A stretch of DNA of 64,000 bases, from contig NZ_JBEYUH010000002.1 of NCBI RefSeq assembly GCF_040643435.1, forward strand, positions 186,001-250,000, read 5' to 3'. Position numbers and translations under genes: made by a program. Positions within the stretch are counted from its first letter, which is position 1, and each line of letters opens with the position of its first letter. This DNA comes from Rhodococcus sp040643435 (GTDB lineage Bacteria > Actinomycetota > Actinomycetes > Mycobacteriales > Mycobacteriaceae). The notes below the pieces were generated by a model that did not search any database, was not told the origin of the DNA, and worked only from the letters and a program-made list of their open reading frames with translations. This document shows positions 26,123-36,453 of this stretch, in pieces.

Positions 26123-27099
26123 GCGTGGAATTGGTCGAGGTGGTGCGTTCCGGCTTCCGGGAATGCGTGCACCGCGGGTCGCTGATCGTGCTGGATCCGG
26201 CCGGCGAGGTTCTGGTCTCGCTCGGTGAGGTGCACACGCCGATCTACCCCCGTTCGTCGAACAAGCCCCTGCAGGCGGTCGCCCTACTGCGCGCCGGCTT
26301 CGTTCCGCGCGATTCTGCGGAGCTTGCGATCGCCACGGCGTCGCACGAGGGAGAGGCCGACCACATCGAGGCCGTCGAGCAGGTCCTCGCCGGGGCCGGA
26401 TTCGACGAGAAGGACCTGCGCTGCCCTCCGGATCTGCCGGGCAACGAACTTACGCGCGCCGAACTCCTCGCGGCCGGACGCCCACCTCGATCGATCTACA
26501 TGAACTGTTCGGGCAAGCACGCGGCGATGCTCGCGGCGTGCGCGGCGAACGACTGGGACACCGACGGCTATCTCGACTCCGGCCACCCGCTGCAGCAGAT
26601 CGTCACGGAGACGATCCTCGAACTGACCGGCGACATCGAGGACACCGACCTCGGCATCGACGGGTGCGGCCTTCCGATCGTGCCCGTCCCGCTGTTCAAT
26701 CTGGCGCGCGCCTACGCGCGACTGGCGACCGCCGAGGCCGGCACTCCCGAACGCGCCGTGGCGGATGCGGTGCGCGAGCATCCGTTCCTGATCTCCGGCA
26801 CCGGCAAGGACGACCTGAAGCTCATGCGCGCGGTGCCCGGCCTGCTGTGCAAGGCGGGTGCGGACGGGGTCCACGCCGGAGCTCTGCCGGACGGCACGTC
26901 CTTCGCTTTCAAGATCGACGACGGGCACGAGCGGGCTCGGCTTCCGTTGACAGCGGCACTGCTCCACCGCCTCGGGGCGAGTGCCGCCGCGACCTCGGCC
27001 GTCTTCGATTCCGAAAGGCTGGCCGTTCTCTCGTCGGCACCGGTCTCCGGCGGCGGCGTGCGAGTCGGCACCATCCGGGCCGTTCCGGGGGTGTTCTGA
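26119..27099 (+). CDS. L-asparaginase II family protein
   Basis: A 326-residue protein of the thermolabile L-asparaginase family (COG4448; Rhizobium AnsA type), distinct from the bacterial type I/II enzymes. Visible motifs: HRGSLIVLDP, YPRSSNKPLQA, ASHEGEADHI, MNCSGKHAAMLAAC and DGCGLPIVPVPL with the conserved SGKH lysine and zinc-site cysteine region. TTG start at 26119 overlaps the MOSC stop (TTGA); a GTG two codons later is possible. GAAGGGAG is 9 bases upstream. Predicted to hydrolyse asparagine in the cytosol. Confidence 0.85.
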   Translation: MSVELVEVVRSGFRECVHRGSLIVLDPAGEVLVSLGEVHTPIYPRSSNKPLQAVALLRAGFVPRDSAELAIATASHEGEADHIEAVEQVLAGAGFDEKDLRCPPDLPGNELTRAELLAAGRPPRSIYMNCSGKHAAMLAACAANDWDTDGYLDSGHPLQQIVTETILELTGDIEDTDLGIDGCGLPIVPVPLFNLARAYARLATAEAGTPERAVADAVREHPFLISGTGKDDLKLMRAVPGLLCKAGADGVHAGALPDGTSFAFKIDDGHERARLPLTAALLHRLGASAAATSAVFDSERLAVLSSAPVSGGGVRVGTIRAVPGVF

Positions 27100-27293
27100 A
27101 GGGCATCTTTATCACATTTCAACAGCATCAGCGCAGGTCGGGTCGTTATGAGCCGTAACGGATACCGGCCCACCCGGGTGTGTGGAGGCGCAACCGAACT
27201 TTCCACGCTAAAGTGGGCGACAGGAAAATACTCAACACACCGGGGCCGCCACTTTTCCCCAGGCCGCCCCGTCAAAGCGCGAGGGGGTTGGCC

Positions 27294-27485
27294 ATGGGCC
27301 GCGGCCGGGCTAAGGCAAAGCAGACCAAGGTTGCACGGCAACTCAAGTACAGCTCGCCGTCCACCGACTTCGAGAGCCTCCAGCGAGAGCTGTCTGGCGG
27401 AGCAACCAACTCGCAGCGGGACGAAGTCTTCGCAGAGCAGCGTTCCGGATGGGACGACGACTACGACGACGACTGGCGTCGCTGA
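27294..27485 (+). CDS. DUF3073 small conserved protein
   Basis: A 63-residue protein conserved throughout actinobacteria (Rv0810c). Starts MGRGRAKAKQTKVARQLKYSSP, a basic N-terminus that could touch nucleic acid, and ends in an acidic tryptophan-flanked tail (GWDDDYDDDWRR). Function unknown. A 194-base leader separates it from the asparaginase gene, with a TAAAGT hexamer at 27209-27214; a very strong terminator follows, so it is likely expressed alone. Confidence 0.88.
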   Translation: MGRGRAKAKQTKVARQLKYSSPSTDFESLQRELSGGATNSQRDEVFAEQRSGWDDDYDDDWRR

Positions 27486-27499
27486 TCCACTTCTTCTCT

Positions 27500-27541
27500 C
27501 CGGCGGAGGGGGAGGCCGACATTCGGCTCCCCCTCCGCCGG
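27500..27541 (+). terminator. Terminator after DUF3073 gene
   Basis: Perfect 15-bp stem CCGGCGGAGGGGGAG (27500-27514) with CTCCCCCTCCGCCGG (27527-27541). Confidence 0.88.
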
Positions 27542-27639
27542 TGATGTGGTCGGCGTTCGACGCGGGGCCGGACAGCGCTCCTTTCCGTCCGCAGCCTCCG
27601 AGTTTGCGACTTACGAGTCCGTAATACGGCAACACGCCG

Positions 27640-27676
27640 AAAGGCCGGTCTCCCACTAGTTGTGGGACCGGCCTTT
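27640..27676. terminator. Terminator downstream of purM
   Basis: AAAGGCCGG and TCCCAC (27640-27656) pair with GTGGGA and CCGGCCTTT (27662-27676), one internal TC bulge. On the minus strand it ends the purM message; it also backs up the DUF3073 terminator. Confidence 0.85.
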
Positions 27677-27698
27677 CGTCGTGCTCGTGTGCCGCTTC

Positions 27699-28772
<1,074 letters not shown>

Positions 28773-28905
28773 GAGTTGTCGGCTCCAGCCTCGAGTTGTG
28801 TCTTGTCGTGAATATTGGCTAACTGCGGGTCCGGCACCTGTGTCCGGGCATGCGAACGCACACCGAACCGCGCCGACCGCGGCACTTACGGTACCCGACC
28901 AGCTT

Positions 28906-30492
28906 CTACGGCCGACTGAGAACGTCCGCGTTGTCGTTGTCCAGCACCGTCGGGGTGACCGAATCGGTGTCGACGACGCCTTCGAGGACGTTCTTGCCCA
29001 CCGCGTGCTCCTTCGGCAGTTCGATCGGGTAGTGACCGTCGAAGCACGCGGCGCACAGTCGCGATGCCGGTTGTTCGGTCGCGCCGATCATCCCGTCGAT
29101 GGAGATGTACCCGAGCGAGTCGGCGCCGATGGAGCGGCGCACCGTCTCGACCATCTCGTCGTAGTCGTGTCCGTCGTCGTTGTTGCGGTCGCGTGTGCCC
29201 GCGCCGTTGGCGATCAGTTCGGCCGGCGAGGCGAAGTCGATGCCGTAGAAGCACGGCCACTTGACCGGCGGAGAGGCGATGCGAACGTGGATCTCGAGGG
29301 CCCCGGCCTCACGCAGCATCCGGATCAACGCGCGCTGGGTGTTGCCGCGCACGATCGAGTCGTCCACCACGACCAGCCGCTTCCCACGGATCACCTCGCG
29401 CAGCGGATTGAGCTTGAGCCGGATACCGAGTTGCCGGATCGTCTGACTGGGCTGGATGAAAGTGCGCCCCACATAGGCGTTCTTCATCAGCCCCTGTCCG
29501 TACGGCAGTCCGGAGCCCTGGGCGTATCCGACGGCCGCCGGAGTGCCCGATTCGGGTACCGGGATGACCAGATCGGCGTCGATAGGGTGTTCCTTCGCGA
29601 GCCTGCGGCCGATCTCCACCCGTGCCGCGTGCACCGAGCGACCCGCGATGGTCGAGTCCGGGCGCGCGAGATAGACGTACTCGAAGACGCAGCCCTTGGG
29701 CTCGGGATTGGCGAACCGCGACGAGCGCACACCGTTGGCGTCGATCGCGAGCAGTTCACCGGGTTCGATGTCGCGGACGAAGGAGGCGCCGACGATGTCG
29801 AGCGCAGCGGTCTCGCTCGCGACCACCCAGCCGCGGTCGAGTCGTCCGAGGCACAGTGGCCGGATGCCCCACGGATCGCGGGCCGCGTAGAGGGTGTGCT
29901 CGTCCATGAACGTCAGGCAGAACGCGCCGCGGAGCTGCGGGAGCAGCTCCATCGCAGCCTCTTCGATCGTGCTGCTGCGGGCTCCGTGAGCGAGCAGCGC
30001 CCCGACCGTGTCCGAATCCGAGGTCGCCGCGCCGGGCCGCGTCGGATCGAGTACACCGAGACGGCGGCCACGTTCGGCGAGTTCTGCGGTGTTGACGAGA
30101 TTGCCGTTGTGGCCGAGCGCCACACCCGAGCCCGAGGCGGTGGTGCGGAAGATCGGCTGCGCGTTCTCCCAGGTGGTGGACCCGGTGGTGGAGTAACGGC
30201 AGTGGCCGATAGCGATGTGACCGGTCATAGCGGCGAGCGTTTGCTCGTCGAAGACCTGGCTGACGAGGCCGAGGTCCTTGAAGACGAGAACCTGCGAACC
30301 GTCCGCAACGGCGATACCGGCGGCTTCCTGCCCACGGTGCTGCAGCGCATAAAGGCCGTAATACGTGAGCTTGGACACGTCCTCGCCGGGAGCCCACACT
30401 CCGAACACACCGCACTCTTCGCGCGGTTCGTTCTCGGGTTCTGTAGAGGCGAGAAGATTACGTGTGTGGACCGACAGATCGGCACTGGTCAC
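28906..30492 (-). CDS. purF: Amidophosphoribosyltransferase
   Basis: A 528-residue enzyme, first committed step of purine synthesis: PRPP + glutamine to phosphoribosylamine. GTG start with AGGGAG 9 bases upstream. A 26-residue propeptide precedes the Ntn nucleophile Cys27 (EPREECGVFG), so it is the processed, probably iron-sulfur type. The PRPP loop reads LVVVDDSIVRGNT; clusters of cysteines near the C-terminus (RLCAACFDG) fit the [4Fe-4S] ligand set. Confidence 0.96.
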   Translation of the reverse strand: MTSADLSVHTRNLLASTEPENEPREECGVFGVWAPGEDVSKLTYYGLYALQHRGQEAAGIAVADGSQVLVFKDLGLVSQVFDEQTLAAMTGHIAIGHCRYSTTGSTTWENAQPIFRTTASGSGVALGHNGNLVNTAELAERGRRLGVLDPTRPGAATSDSDTVGALLAHGARSSTIEEAAMELLPQLRGAFCLTFMDEHTLYAARDPWGIRPLCLGRLDRGWVVASETAALDIVGASFVRDIEPGELLAIDANGVRSSRFANPEPKGCVFEYVYLARPDSTIAGRSVHAARVEIGRRLAKEHPIDADLVIPVPESGTPAAVGYAQGSGLPYGQGLMKNAYVGRTFIQPSQTIRQLGIRLKLNPLREVIRGKRLVVVDDSIVRGNTQRALIRMLREAGALEIHVRIASPPVKWPCFYGIDFASPAELIANGAGTRDRNNDDGHDYDEMVETVRRSIGADSLGYISIDGMIGATEQPASRLCAACFDGHYPIELPKEHAVGKNVLEGVVDTDSVTPTVLDNDNADVLSRP

Positions 30493-30603
30493 GGACGTGC
30501 TCCCTGAGGCTGGACAAGCGGGGCCTCACTCATTCTACGGCCAGTACGGGGAGCTCCAGCCCACGCACCCCGCCGCTGCGGTGCTGCCCGGCTCCGCCGG
30601 GGG

Positions 30604-30990
30604 TCAGAGCCGGGCGAGCGGAAGCAGCCGACCGATCTCCGCTGCGCGCCCGCCGGAGGCCTCCACAGACCCCGCGGCCACCGCCTCGTCGAAATCGACG
30701 CCACCGACGACCATCCGCAGCCACGTGCGCGGATCGGTCTCGACGACGTTCGGTGGGGTCCCGCGCGTGTGACGCGGCCCTTCGATGCACTGGACGGCCA
30801 CGAACGGCGGCACCCGTACCTCGACGCTCGCTCCGGGCGCGATCTGCTCGAGTGTGCGGGCGCTCAGCCGCACCGCGGCCGCGAGATCGGCACGGGAGGG
30901 CTTCTCGTCGCTCTCTCCCGTCACCCACAGGCTGATCCGTTCGAGGACCGCCCGCAGCTCGGCGGGATCGACGGGTCTACGCGGTGCCAT
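30604..30990 (-). CDS. Sterol-carrier-family small protein (Rv0807-like)
   Basis: A 128-residue protein, ATG at 30990, with an SCP2/maleylpyruvate-isomerase-C-like fold: SARTLEQIAPGASVEVRVPPFVAVQCIEG then VVETDPRTWLRMVVGGVDFDEAVAAG. Such domains bind hydrophobic or thiol ligands; no catalytic residues can be named. It precedes purF's upstream region in the same orientation as its Rv0807 counterpart. TAGGCT (31004-30999) sits 8 bases before the ATG, suggesting a leaderless start. Confidence 0.78.
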   Translation of the reverse strand: MAPRRPVDPAELRAVLERISLWVTGESDEKPSRADLAAAVRLSARTLEQIAPGASVEVRVPPFVAVQCIEGPRHTRGTPPNVVETDPRTWLRMVVGGVDFDEAVAAGSVEASGGRAAEIGRLLPLARL

Positions 30991-31001
30991 GTCACCGCAG
31001 C

Positions 31002-31661
31002 CTAGCGGCGCGTCTCGCGATTCTCGGCGTCCGGTCTCGTCGCGATACCGACCGCGACCGCGCCGCCGGCATTGATCGCCAGATGCGCCAGCATCGGCGC
31101 CACGACACTGCCGGTGCGTCGCCGCATTTCGTCGAACGCAACACCGCTCAGGGCAGTGAGTACGACGGTTCCGGGAACCGAATCGCCCGCATGACGGGCG
31201 GGCAGCACATGCCACAGCCCGAAAGCGGCGGCCCCGAGTACACGACCCCACCGGCGCGAGGCGCGGCGCGCGAGCGCATACAGCACCGATCGGAACATCA
31301 GCTCTTCTGCCAGGACGGTCCCGAACGGAATGTGCACGAACACCCATTCGGTGTGGTCGGCTCGTCGCGCGCCCGCCGCCATCCGTCGTCGCGCGGCCGG
31401 GACGGCGAGCATCACCGAGTAGGCCACGGCCGGCACCACCGCCGACGCAGTCCCCCACAGCACGCCCTTGCCCGGTCTACGCCAGCCGAGTTCGTCCGCG
31501 GAGACACCGGCCGCGCGGGTCACCGCGGCGAGAGCGATACCTACCAGCGCATTCGCGGCCGCCCTGCCTCGCGGAGCAAGATCCGCCGCCGGTAATACGA
31601 GGTTGTTCCATCCGACCAGCGCGGCGGCACATGCCAGCGCTGTCTTCGACGACGAACTCAC
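31002..31661 (-). CDS. CPBP (CAAX/Abi) family intramembrane protease-like protein
   Basis: A 219-residue membrane protein. The three CPBP motifs are visible: AEELMFRS (EExxxR) near residue 119, FGLWHV (FxxxH) near 147, and HLAINA near 195; these form the glutamate/histidine active site of Rce1-type prenyl-protein or bacteriocin-immunity proteases. About six hydrophobic helices. Its GTG overlaps the stop of the preceding alpha/beta-hydrolase gene by 4 bases. Substrate unknown. Confidence 0.85.
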   Translation of the reverse strand: MSSSSKTALACAAALVGWNNLVLPAADLAPRGRAAANALVGIALAAVTRAAGVSADELGWRRPGKGVLWGTASAVVPAVAYSVMLAVPAARRRMAAGARRADHTEWVFVHIPFGTVLAEELMFRSVLYALARRASRRWGRVLGAAAFGLWHVLPARHAGDSVPGTVVLTALSGVAFDEMRRRTGSVVAPMLAHLAINAGGAVAVGIATRPDAENRETRR

Positions 31662-33433
31662 TTCTCGGGTCCGTCATCGCCCGCGTACACCTCGATGGCT
31701 GTGCGCACCCGTTCGGTGTCGGCCTCGGTCCAGCCGTCCGGCTGGGTGATCGCGACCCAACCGTCGAGTACCGACGTCCCGTAGTTGTGGCCGTGCCCGT
31801 CGGGCACTCCCGCCGCGTTGGTGAGATCGGCGGAGACCTGCCAGAAGGTGACGAAGGGGAACCACCGCATATGCGGCAGACGATCGGATCCCGGCGGTTC
31901 CTCGAGCCAGTCGGGACGGGAGAACATCAGATCCGGCGACCACCACACCACGGGATCCGAGGCGTGCTGGATGTACAGCACCCGGGGATCGAGCCAGGGC
32001 GTGTCGGGCTCGAGGATCGTCTCCCGGCTGTCGGCGAAGCGCACGACCAGGCCGTCCGCGTAGACCGGCCGCACCTCGGTGGCGCCGGGGTCGCGGCGAT
32101 CGACCAGTTGCCGCCACAGCCGGTTCGAGTTCGGGGGCCCGACCCACAGCACCCCGTCGATCTCCGCCCGGATCTCGGCGAGACTGTCGAAGGCACCTTC
32201 GCCCGACTGCGTGCCCAGGCTCTCGCCGTACAGGAACAGTTGCGGACGATCGTCCTCGGGCAGTTGAGACCATCGCTCGTGTACGCGCTCGATCAGCAAC
32301 TTTCCTGCGGCAGCGGCCTTTTCACGATCGGCGAGGAATGAGATCCAGCTCGGCAGGTAGGAATACTGCCACGCCACCATGGCCAGGTCACCGTTGTGGA
32401 CGAGTTCCATCGCACGAGCGGCAGTCGGGTTGACCCAGCCCGTTCCGGTGGTGGGAATCAGCACGAGCACGGACCGGTCGAACGCGCCTGTCCGCTCGAG
32501 TTCGGCGACGACCAGCTCGACGCGTTCCTCCGGTGTGGGTGCGGTCTCGAGGCCGACGTACACCCGGATCGGTTCCTGGGCGGGGGGACCGTTGACCGCG
32601 GTCAGTTCCTCGGCATCGAGTCCTCGGGAGACGAAGTTCCGGCCCTCGTATCCCAGGGTTTCCCACCCGGCGAGAGATTCGGGGCTGCCCGACTTGGCGG
32701 GATCGACCGGCTGGACGGCACCGGGGCGCGTGGTTTCGTCCCGCACGCTGAATGCCTGGTTGAAGAGGAAATAGGTGCCGCGGACGAGTATGCCGTCGAT
32801 GAGCATGAACGTCACGAGCACGACGAGGAGAACACCCAGCGTGCGGGCCAGACCCAGCGGCATCCTCGTCCGCCGTATCAACTTGGCCGCCACCCAGCGA
32901 CCGACATCCCGCAGTCCGCGCCACAGCCCGACGAGTGCGGCCGACACCGCAAGACTCAACAGAATCGTACGGAGATAGCCGCCGGTGGTGCTGCCTTCCT
33001 CCCCCATCAGAGCGGCCAGCTCGCGCTGGTCTCGGGCGGACAGCACCAGTGCGACGAGCGCTGCGAAGACAGCGGCGACAGGCACCGCCACCCGGACAGC
33101 GCGCAGAACGGGCAGGGACGGGGGCCACCACGGAACCCGCACGAGCACGAACCGGGCCACGGCCCAGCCCACGACGCAACCGACTCCGTACCCCACCGCC
33201 GCGTTGATGCCGCCGATGATCCCCTGGAACAACCAGTCCCGCGGGAGCAACGACGGCGTCAACGACCAGCAGAAGAACAGCGCGGCGAAGGCGATCCCGG
33301 TGTAATCCAGGCTCAGCCAACCCCAGATCCGAGCGGTCAGTGGATAACGGCCACCCAACTCGGCGACCACGGCGATGATGCGGCCCTGCCGGGCCGCGAG
33401 CGCCGCCAGCCGATCGACCTGGGTCGCCGGCAC
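31658..33433 (-). CDS. Membrane alpha/beta-hydrolase (Abhydrolase_9 type)
   Basis: A 591-residue protein from the GTG at 33433, which is 2 bases after the purL stop; the frame is open upstream only through purL. Residues about 30-260 hold five or so transmembrane helices (FAALFFCWSLTPSLLPRDWLFQG is the family's N-domain signature). The C-terminal half is a catalytic alpha/beta-hydrolase with nucleophile elbow LYGESLGTQSGE and a late HGHNYGTS region providing the histidine. Substrate unknown; the family is common in wall-lipid-producing actinobacteria. Probably co-translated with purL and the CPBP gene. Confidence 0.83.
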   Translation of the reverse strand: MPATQVDRLAALAARQGRIIAVVAELGGRYPLTARIWGWLSLDYTGIAFAALFFCWSLTPSLLPRDWLFQGIIGGINAAVGYGVGCVVGWAVARFVLVRVPWWPPSLPVLRAVRVAVPVAAVFAALVALVLSARDQRELAALMGEEGSTTGGYLRTILLSLAVSAALVGLWRGLRDVGRWVAAKLIRRTRMPLGLARTLGVLLVVLVTFMLIDGILVRGTYFLFNQAFSVRDETTRPGAVQPVDPAKSGSPESLAGWETLGYEGRNFVSRGLDAEELTAVNGPPAQEPIRVYVGLETAPTPEERVELVVAELERTGAFDRSVLVLIPTTGTGWVNPTAARAMELVHNGDLAMVAWQYSYLPSWISFLADREKAAAAGKLLIERVHERWSQLPEDDRPQLFLYGESLGTQSGEGAFDSLAEIRAEIDGVLWVGPPNSNRLWRQLVDRRDPGATEVRPVYADGLVVRFADSRETILEPDTPWLDPRVLYIQHASDPVVWWSPDLMFSRPDWLEEPPGSDRLPHMRWFPFVTFWQVSADLTNAAGVPDGHGHNYGTSVLDGWVAITQPDGWTEADTERVRTAIEVYAGDDGPEK

Positions 33434-33435
33434 AA

Positions 33436-35715
33436 TTATCCGTACAGCGTCGGCAGGGTCCCTTCCCACACCTCGCGCAGCTCGGTCATGGGGATCGAGA
33501 ACAGACCTTGGATCTCGACGGAGTCGGATCCCTCGTCGACGACACCGATGCGCACCCACGGCATGTTCCGTGCAGTGCACATTCCGGTGAATCGCGATTC
33601 CTCGGTGCGCGGTACCGCGACGAGCACGCGCCCGGCCGACTCGGAGAACAGCGTCACGAACGGATCGGCGTCCTCCGGCAGGAGAATCCGGCAGCCCGTT
33701 TCGCCGGCGAGAGCGGCCTCCACGACAGCCTGCACGAGTCCACCCTCGGACAGATCGTGCGCGGCCGAGATCAGACCGTCACGCGAGCCCGCGGTGAGGA
33801 TTTCCGACAGCAGACGCTCGCGCTCGAGGTCGACCTTCGGAGGAACGCCACCGAGGTGATCGTGCTCCACCTGCGCCCAGATCGATCCGTCGAACTCGTC
33901 GCGGGTCTCGCCGAGCAGGATGAGCGTCTCCCCCGGCTCGAGGCCGATGCCCGTGGGAATGCGGCGGTGCACATCGTCGATCACGCCGAGCACGGCGACG
34001 ACCGGCGTCGGCAGGATCGCGGTGGCACCGGTCTGGTTGTAGAAGCTGACGTTGCCGCCGGTGACCGGGATGCCGAGCTGCGCGCAGCCGTCCGCGAGAC
34101 CGCGCACGGCCTGCTGGAACTGCCACATCACGCCGGGATCCTCCGGCGATCCGAAGTTCAGGCAGTTCGACACGGCCTTCGGGGTCGCGCCCGTGACCGC
34201 GACGTTGCGGTAGGCCTCCGCGAGGGCGAGCTGGGCACCCGCATACGGATCGAGCTGGGTGTAGCGACCGGAGGCGTCGGTGGCGAGCGCGATACCGCGT
34301 CCGGTGGACTCGTCGATGCGGACCACACCGGCGTCGGCGTTCTCGGCGAGCACGGTGTTGCCGCGCACGTACCGGTCGTACTGCTCGGTGATCCACTTGC
34401 GGCTGCACAGTGCCGGCGACGCCAGCATCTTCAGCAGGGTGGCACGCAGTTCGTCCGCGCTCTCCGGACGCTTCAGGCCCGCGGTGGTGTTCGCGACCAG
34501 TGCGTCCTGCGATGCCGGACGTTCCACGGGACGCTCGTAGACCGGGCCCTCGTGTGCCACGGTGCGCGGCGGCACGTCCACGACCGTCTCGCCGTGCCAG
34601 TCGATGACGAGGCGATCGCCATCGGTGACCTCACCGATGACGGTAGCCAGGACGTCCCACTTCTTGCACACCGCCATGAAGGCGTCGACGTTCTCGGGCT
34701 CGACGACCGCGCACATGCGTTCCTGGGATTCCGAGGACAGCACCTCGGCCGGGGTCATGCCCTTCGCGCGCGTCGGGACACGCTCGAGATAGATGTGCAT
34801 ACCACCGTCGCCGGCGGCAGCGAGTTCGGATGTCGCGCAGGACAGGCCGGCACCGCCGAGGTCCTGGATGCCGACGACGAGCTTCTCACGGTAGAGGTCG
34901 AGGCAGCACTCGATGAGCACCTTCTCGGTGAAGGGGTCGCCAACCTGCACGCTCGGGAGCTTCTTGGGGCGGCCGCCCTCACTGTCGTCGAACGTCTCGG
35001 AGGCGAGGACAGACACGCCACCGATACCGTCGAGGCCGGTGCGAGCACCGAACAGGATGACCTTGTTGCCGGTACCCGAGGCATGAGCCAGGTGCAGGTC
35101 CTCGACACGCATCGCTCCGGCGCACAGCGCATTCACGAGCGGGTTGCCCTGGTAGGAGGCGTCGAAGACGGTCTCGCCACCGACGTTGGGCAGGCCGAGC
35201 GAGTTGCCGTAACCGCCGATACCGCGCACGACACCGTCGACGACGCGGCGGGTGTCGGGATGATCGGCAGCGCCGAAACGCAGCTGATCCATCACCGCGA
35301 TCGGACGGGCGCCCATCGCCATGATGTCGCGGACGATTCCACCCACGCCGGTCGCGGCACCCTGATAGGGCTCGATGTAGGACGGGTGGTTGTGCGACTC
35401 GACCTTGAAGGTCACGGCCCAGCCGTCACCGATGTCGACGACACCGGCGTTCTCGCCGATGCCGGCGAGCATCGAGGTGCGCATCTCGTCGGTGGTGGTC
35501 TCGCCGAAGTAGCGCAGGTGCACCTTCGAGGACTTGTACGAGCAGTGCTCGGACCACATCACCGAGTACATGGCGAGTTCGGCGTCGGTAGGACGACGGC
35601 CCAGGATCTCCTTGATCCGGTCGTACTCGTCTTCCTTCAGACCCAGCTCCCGATAGGGCTGAGCGGCATCGGGGGTTTCTGCGGCGTGGGAGACGGTATC
35701 CACGTGCGGTGACAC
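33436..35715 (-). CDS. purL: Phosphoribosylformylglycinamidine synthase subunit PurL
   Basis: A 759-residue small-type PurL that works with PurQ and PurS (both in this window) to convert FGAR to FGAM with glutamine. N-terminal motif MYSVMWSEHCSYKSSK, ATP-binding VESHNHPSYIEPYQGAATGVGG, and GGGNVSFYNQT-like GGNVSFYNQTG in the second half mark the duplicated AIR-synthetase folds. GTG start. Encoded far from purQ/purS (3 kb away, same strand). Confidence 0.97.
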   Translation of the reverse strand: MSPHVDTVSHAAETPDAAQPYRELGLKEDEYDRIKEILGRRPTDAELAMYSVMWSEHCSYKSSKVHLRYFGETTTDEMRTSMLAGIGENAGVVDIGDGWAVTFKVESHNHPSYIEPYQGAATGVGGIVRDIMAMGARPIAVMDQLRFGAADHPDTRRVVDGVVRGIGGYGNSLGLPNVGGETVFDASYQGNPLVNALCAGAMRVEDLHLAHASGTGNKVILFGARTGLDGIGGVSVLASETFDDSEGGRPKKLPSVQVGDPFTEKVLIECCLDLYREKLVVGIQDLGGAGLSCATSELAAAGDGGMHIYLERVPTRAKGMTPAEVLSSESQERMCAVVEPENVDAFMAVCKKWDVLATVIGEVTDGDRLVIDWHGETVVDVPPRTVAHEGPVYERPVERPASQDALVANTTAGLKRPESADELRATLLKMLASPALCSRKWITEQYDRYVRGNTVLAENADAGVVRIDESTGRGIALATDASGRYTQLDPYAGAQLALAEAYRNVAVTGATPKAVSNCLNFGSPEDPGVMWQFQQAVRGLADGCAQLGIPVTGGNVSFYNQTGATAILPTPVVAVLGVIDDVHRRIPTGIGLEPGETLILLGETRDEFDGSIWAQVEHDHLGGVPPKVDLERERLLSEILTAGSRDGLISAAHDLSEGGLVQAVVEAALAGETGCRILLPEDADPFVTLFSESAGRVLVAVPRTEESRFTGMCTARNMPWVRIGVVDEGSDSVEIQGLFSIPMTELREVWEGTLPTLYG

Positions 35716-35782
35716 TGGGCGTCGGGTCCCTTCACTCTGGGATCGAAAACGGCAGGCCGGGCGGGAACTGCCGGGGACCAGT

Positions 35783-36373
35783 CTATCCGTGTGCAGGGGC
35801 GACAGGGTTCACCGGTGCGGGAACGAGTGTCGACGGTGTGACGGTCACCTCGCTGCCCACCGCATCCAAGGTGACGGTGCCGGAGTGCTCACCGTCGAAT
35901 CGGTACCACCCGTCCACCAGGGTGAAGGCCGCGATCACGGGCGGGCCACCGAGGTCGACGATCCAGTACTGGGGCACTCCGGCTTCCGCGTACTCGGAGA
36001 ACTTGGTGACCCGATCGGTGCGGGCGGTGCCGTCGACGGTGACCTCCACGATCAGTTTCACCTCGGAGATCGGCGCCCGGTCGGGATCGGCCTCCACCAG
36101 GGAGCTTCCCACCACGATCACGTCGGGGCAGCGCACGGTCAGCGGGTTCTCCGTCACCAGCACCTCGGCGCCTCCGAGCGCGCACCATTCGTCGGGCAGG
36201 TTCTCGTCGAGGAGCAACGCCAGGGTCACCGCGGCATGATCGTGCGCCGTGCCCGGGCTGGGCGCCGCGATGAGTACGCCCTCGCACACCTCCATATGGT
36301 GGCCTTCGGATTCGGGCATGGCCGACCACTCGTCGAGGGACAGCAGATGATCGGGGTAGGACGGGACGTTCAC
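35783..36373 (-). CDS. Uma2-family (DUF820) PD-(D/E)XK protein
   Basis: A 196-residue protein from the GTG at 36373, preceded by a GGGGGA ribosome-binding site. Nuclease-like motifs: HMEVCEGVLIAAPSPG, CPDVIVVG (the PD of PD-(D/E)XK) and IVEVTVDGTARTDRVTKFSEYAEAGVPQYWIVD, where E and D/T would complete the active site. Uma2 proteins are abundant in actinobacteria and cyanobacteria but their targets are unknown. It sits between purL and the aminopeptidase, positions that are adjacent or near in relatives, so it is probably a lineage insertion. Confidence 0.82.
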   Translation of the reverse strand: MNVPSYPDHLLSLDEWSAMPESEGHHMEVCEGVLIAAPSPGTAHDHAAVTLALLLDENLPDEWCALGGAEVLVTENPLTVRCPDVIVVGSSLVEADPDRAPISEVKLIVEVTVDGTARTDRVTKFSEYAEAGVPQYWIVDLGGPPVIAAFTLVDGWYRFDGEHSGTVTLDAVGSEVTVTPSTLVPAPVNPVAPAHG

Positions 36374-36453
36374 GGCATTCCCCCGTTCTGACCGACCGGA
36401 CAGGACCGCCTCCAGTGTGTCACCGGACGGCGTCCCGGGGCGGGCGAACGCGG

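Noticed and set aside
33508..35712. 734-codon open frame antisense to purL
   Set aside because: Mirror of the purL reading frame, rich in Arg/Gly/Val with no recognisable motif.
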